The position numbers and the translations under genes were made by a program. Shown here one piece after another: positions 34,034 through 36,150 of a DNA stretch of 36,150 nucleotides. This stretch comes from Candidatus Solibacter usitatus (GTDB lineage Bacteria > Acidobacteriota > Terriglobia > Bryobacterales > Bryobacteraceae), in assembly GCA_016213245.1 (NCBI GenBank), contig JACRBC010000107.1:1-36150 (forward strand), given 5' to 3'. Each line of letters starts with the position of its first letter. The first letter of the stretch is position 1. The notes beneath the pieces are model-generated. The model made no database searches. It had not been told where the DNA came from and saw only the letters and a list, made by a program, of their open reading frames with translations.

Positions 34034-34933
34034 TCACCCGGAAGCAGCCGGCAGCAGCCTGTCCTCCTGGATCCGCGCGCCCCCGCCCGCGCTCTCCTGC
34101 TCGGCTTGATCGACCCCGGCCACGGTGATCTGGTAGCGGTTGTTGTCCGACCGTGTGACCAACCCCCGCTCCTTCACGTACCAGAGGGTAAATTCCAGGT
34201 GCTCACGGGGGATCTCCAGCAGGTCCTCAATCTCGAAGACGCTCATGGCCGGCGCGTGCGGCTCCATCAGGCGTTTCTGATACAGCGCCCTCAGCACCGC
34301 CGCCCGCTTCGAGCGCTCGGCGTCCGGCTCGCGTGCCGCCTCCGGCGAGTGGAAGACACGCCAGTTGGCGCGCAGGATCGCCGCCCGCTGCATGTCGTAG
34401 GACGCCCGGTTCGCCGGATCGCCCAGCACCATGTATGCCCGGCTGATCCGCTTGAACGCCTCCTCGTTCCCTGTCTCTGCGTTGTCCGGATGAAAACGCT
34501 GCGCCAGCAGCCGGAAGACGCGATGGATCGTGTCCGGATCCGCCTTCGGGCTGATCTGCAGAATCTCGTAGTGATCCAGGTCCGCCTCCAACCTCACTCC
34601 CGCTACGCCCGCACCCTCTCCGTCCCCCTCAAACTCCAGTCCCGCGCGGTACAGCCCGCCCACCCCGGGCGAGCACCAGCACACGCGCCCCTTCGGAGCA
34701 ATGTAGATCCCTGAGTTGATTAACTCCGCGCCCGCCCGCAGCGTTGCGATCGACCCCACCGGCAGGCTCAGACGCGACTGAATCCCGATGCCTTGATCCC
34801 CCGCATCCACAATCCAGGCCGCCACCACCTGCCGCACCCCGGAGCCATCTTCGTAGCTGAGGCACAACTCAAGCGGTTGCGCGCGCACAATCTTCCTCCG
34901 TGCGCGTCGTTCCGCCTGTGATGGATTGGACAC
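34034..34933 (-). CDS. PilZ-like / J-domain / winged-helix-like protein, paralogue 2
   Basis: A 299-residue paralogue of the gene at 33060-33926. The N-terminal domain (about 10-105) is more clearly PilZ-like: a basic ERRARRK start, VDAGDQGIGIQSRLSLPVGS, and GRVCWCSPGVGGLYRAGLEF. The expected (D/N)xSxxG appears as DAGDQG, so c-di-GMP binding is doubtful. The J-domain (about 120-182) has HPD in AQRFHPDN. The C-terminal winged-helix-like part has MSVFEIEDLLEIPREHLEFTLWYVKERGLVTRSD. The start is GTG 34933; GGGAGG lies 15 bases upstream, further than usual, and the GTG sits in a hairpin loop. Function is inferred only as a DnaK co-chaperone with two extra recognition domains. Confidence 0.82.
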   Translation of the reverse strand: MSNPSQAERRARRKIVRAQPLELCLSYEDGSGVRQVVAAWIVDAGDQGIGIQSRLSLPVGSIATLRAGAELINSGIYIAPKGRVCWCSPGVGGLYRAGLEFEGDGEGAGVAGVRLEADLDHYEILQISPKADPDTIHRVFRLLAQRFHPDNAETGNEEAFKRISRAYMVLGDPANRASYDMQRAAILRANWRVFHSPEAAREPDAERSKRAAVLRALYQKRLMEPHAPAMSVFEIEDLLEIPREHLEFTLWYVKERGLVTRSDNNRYQITVAGVDQAEQESAGGGARIQEDRLLPAASG

Positions 34934-34943
34934 TAATCCAATC
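34924..34943 (-). promoter_or_regulatory. Stem-loop presenting the GTG start codon
   Basis: Read on the minus strand, GATTGGATTAGTGTCCAATC has a perfect 7-bp stem (GATTGGA/TCCAATC) and the loop TTAGTG, which contains the GTG start codon of the PilZ-J gene. The Shine-Dalgarno-like GGGAGG is upstream of the stem, so folding would bring it closer to the start. It could equally be a DNA operator. Confidence 0.42.
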
Positions 34944-35024
34944 TACGGCCTCCCAGCGCTTCTCAGCTAAGGTGAATTGGCTTAGAGCAGCCTCGTGAAA
35001 TCGCTGAGAACCGGCTCGGGCCTT

Positions 35025-36035
35025 CTACCGCGCCGGCGCCGGGCTCGCCGGCGCCTTGCCGAAGTAGCTCTCCTCCAGCGCCGGCCGGTGGGCGGCCTTC
35101 ACCGCCTCCATCGCCTTCTGCGCGGCTTCCGATTGGAGCTTCTTCTCGATCTCCGGCTTGACCTTCTCCAGCGGATCAACGCTCCGTGCCTGCACCTGGA
35201 TCAGGTGGTAGCCAAAGGGGCTCTTCACCGGCTGGCTGAGCTCGCCGATCGGCAGCGAGAAGGCGGCGTCCTCGAAGACCGGCACCATGCGGCCGTGGCC
35301 AAAGCTGCCCAGATCTCCGCCCTGCGCGCCGCTGCCGGTGTCGTCCGATTCGGCCTTGGCCAGGGCGGCGAAGTCTTCGCCCTTCACCAGGCGCTCGCGC
35401 AGCGCCTGGGTCCTGGCCAGCGCCTCGGCGTCGGTCAGGTCCTTCTGGTCCGGCTTCAGCGGCACGCGGGAACCCTGGAAACGGATCAGGATGTGGCGCG
35501 CCGTGGCAGTTTCATAGTCCCGTTGGTGGGCCGCATACCAGGCCTCGGCCTGCTCGCCGGCCGGCTTGTTGGTCTCCGTCAGGTGTTGGGCGAACAGGTT
35601 GGCCAGCGCCCCTTCGCGCTGCAGGTACAACTGCACGCGGACCGCCGGCTTCTCGTCCATCTTGAGCTTCTTGGCCTCGTTGGCAAAGGTGAGAATCTCG
35701 CCAATCTGCTCGGCCACGCGGCGGCGCGCTTCCGGGCTGTCGCCGCCGAATTGCGCACGCACGTTTTCCGGGAGACTCCGCATCATGCTGTCGAACTCAG
35801 ACCGGGTCATCTGCGTGCCGCCGGCGGTGAAAACCACCGGATCGGCGGGCGTCTGGGCCGCTTTGGCCGGCATTGCCACGGGCTTGGCCGCGGCCGGCTG
35901 GGCCACGGCTGGCTGGGCGGAGGCAGGCTTGGCCGGGGCTGGTTTGACCGCCGCCGGCTTGGCCGGAGCCGCAGGCTGGGAAGGCGCCTGAGCCCAAAGC
36001 GCCGCGGCAAACATCGACAATAGAAGAACTCGCAT
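35025..36035 (-). CDS. Exported parvulin-type peptidyl-prolyl isomerase (SurA/PrsA-like)
   Basis: A 336-residue periplasmic folding factor. The signal peptide is MRVLLLSMFAAALWAQ. A low-complexity Ala/Pro/Lys linker (about 17-62) follows, then a helical SurA-N-like chaperone region (about 65-180, MTRSEFDSMMRSLPENVRAQFGG). The parvulin rotamase domain is at about 185-290 (ARHILIRF; GGDLGSFGHGRMVPVFEDAAFSL; VKSPFGYHLIQV). The tail is charged and helical. There is one rotamase domain, not two as in E. coli SurA. It likely assists outer-membrane or secreted protein folding. The gap to the next gene downstream (34934-35024) has no other gene. Confidence 0.92.
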   Translation of the reverse strand: MRVLLLSMFAAALWAQAPSQPAAPAKPAAVKPAPAKPASAQPAVAQPAAAKPVAMPAKAAQTPADPVVFTAGGTQMTRSEFDSMMRSLPENVRAQFGGDSPEARRRVAEQIGEILTFANEAKKLKMDEKPAVRVQLYLQREGALANLFAQHLTETNKPAGEQAEAWYAAHQRDYETATARHILIRFQGSRVPLKPDQKDLTDAEALARTQALRERLVKGEDFAALAKAESDDTGSGAQGGDLGSFGHGRMVPVFEDAAFSLPIGELSQPVKSPFGYHLIQVQARSVDPLEKVKPEIEKKLQSEAAQKAMEAVKAAHRPALEESYFGKAPASPAPAR

Positions 36036-36041
36036 CTATTT

Positions 36042-36150
36042 ATGTTACCCCGCCAAACCAAGCATCCCGAGCGCACGCCCACGCGCGACAAGGGCGAAAG
36101 CCCCGGCAAACCGGCCAATTGGCGCGCCGTCTGGCCCGACGTCAAGGAAC
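36042..36150 (+). CDS. Possible start of a rightward gene, truncated by the window edge
   Basis: From ATG 36042 the frame is open to the window end (36 codons). The peptide is basic and polar at first (RQTKHPERTPTRDKGES), then PANWRAVWPDVKE. The latter resembles the cytoplasmic lead-in of some ABC exporter half-transporters of Acidobacteria, but that is an impression from a short stretch. It starts only 6 bases from the divergent isomerase gene and has no ribosome site, so the true start may lie further right or the frame may be fortuitous. Confidence 0.33.
   Translation, partial: MLPRQTKHPERTPTRDKGESPGKPANWRAVWPDVKE

Noticed and set aside
34960..35010. Inverted repeat TTCTCAGC / GCTGAGAA between the PilZ-J and isomerase genes
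   Set aside because: The 35-base loop and absence of a T tract make a terminator unlikely, and an 8-base match over this distance can arise by chance.

Overview
The window is high-GC DNA (roughly two thirds G+C by eye) and densely coding, with genes on both strands and many 4-base ATGA/GTGA overlaps. It looks like an acidobacterium of the Solibacter/Bryobacter group. Three things point there: a standalone TIGR03437-type protein (a family described from Solibacter usitatus), a glycine-zipper 'TrbI-like' secreted protein of the kind common in Acidobacteria, and J-domain proteins with a C-terminal winged-helix-like tail. This placement is inferred from family recognition. No rRNA or other marker gene is present to confirm it. 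I saw no tRNA, rRNA, CRISPR array, insertion sequence or prophage.

Layout. 1-927 (+): the 3' end of a UPF0182 membrane-protein gene and a stand-alone response-regulator receiver. 938-4734 (-): a membrane-anchored degenerate GGDEF-like protein with a very long Ala/Pro/Glu linker, then two secreted proteins. 4799-8646: mutY (-) and uvrA (+), divergent DNA-repair genes sharing a 38-bp promoter gap. 8678-12170 (+): an AAA/DUF4143 ATPase behind a perfect palindrome, then a three-gene set of exported proteins (TPR, small helical protein, Lys/Glu-tailed protein). 12173-18203 (-): a tight run, in transcription order SpoIIE/RsbU-type phosphatase, K+ channel with RCK domain, NAD(P)H-hydrate repair enzyme (nnr), tsaE and an AI-2E-family permease. 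18350-20668 (+): maeB malic enzyme with a phosphotransacetylase-like domain; its 3' end runs into a convergent small gene coupled to a DUF1080 gene.

21881-25878 (+): an Asp-box protein translationally coupled to an orphan HyuB, a coupled pair of SMR-like half transporters, and a lipoprotein behind a strong-looking promoter. 25879-26510 (-): the decayed remains of a Gfo/Idh/MocA oxidoreductase. 26546-28823 (-): a poly(A) polymerase/CCA-type nucleotidyltransferase and a XerD-like recombinase. 28910-33017: small conserved unknowns, a patatin-like lipase, an HlyD-type adaptor and an ABC-2 export permease lacking an adjacent ATPase. 33060-34933 (-): two tandem paralogues with the unusual order PilZ-like, J-domain, winged-helix-like. 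35025-36035 (-): an exported parvulin-type prolyl isomerase. The window ends in the possible start of a rightward gene.

Most of this is chromosomal housekeeping and envelope biology. The parts least explained by known families are the tandem PilZ-J pair (with a start codon inside a hairpin loop), the degenerate GGDEF-like membrane protein, the Asp-box/HyuB couple, and the maeB tail that reads through the antisense of its neighbour. I did not find a convincing new defence or mobile system.
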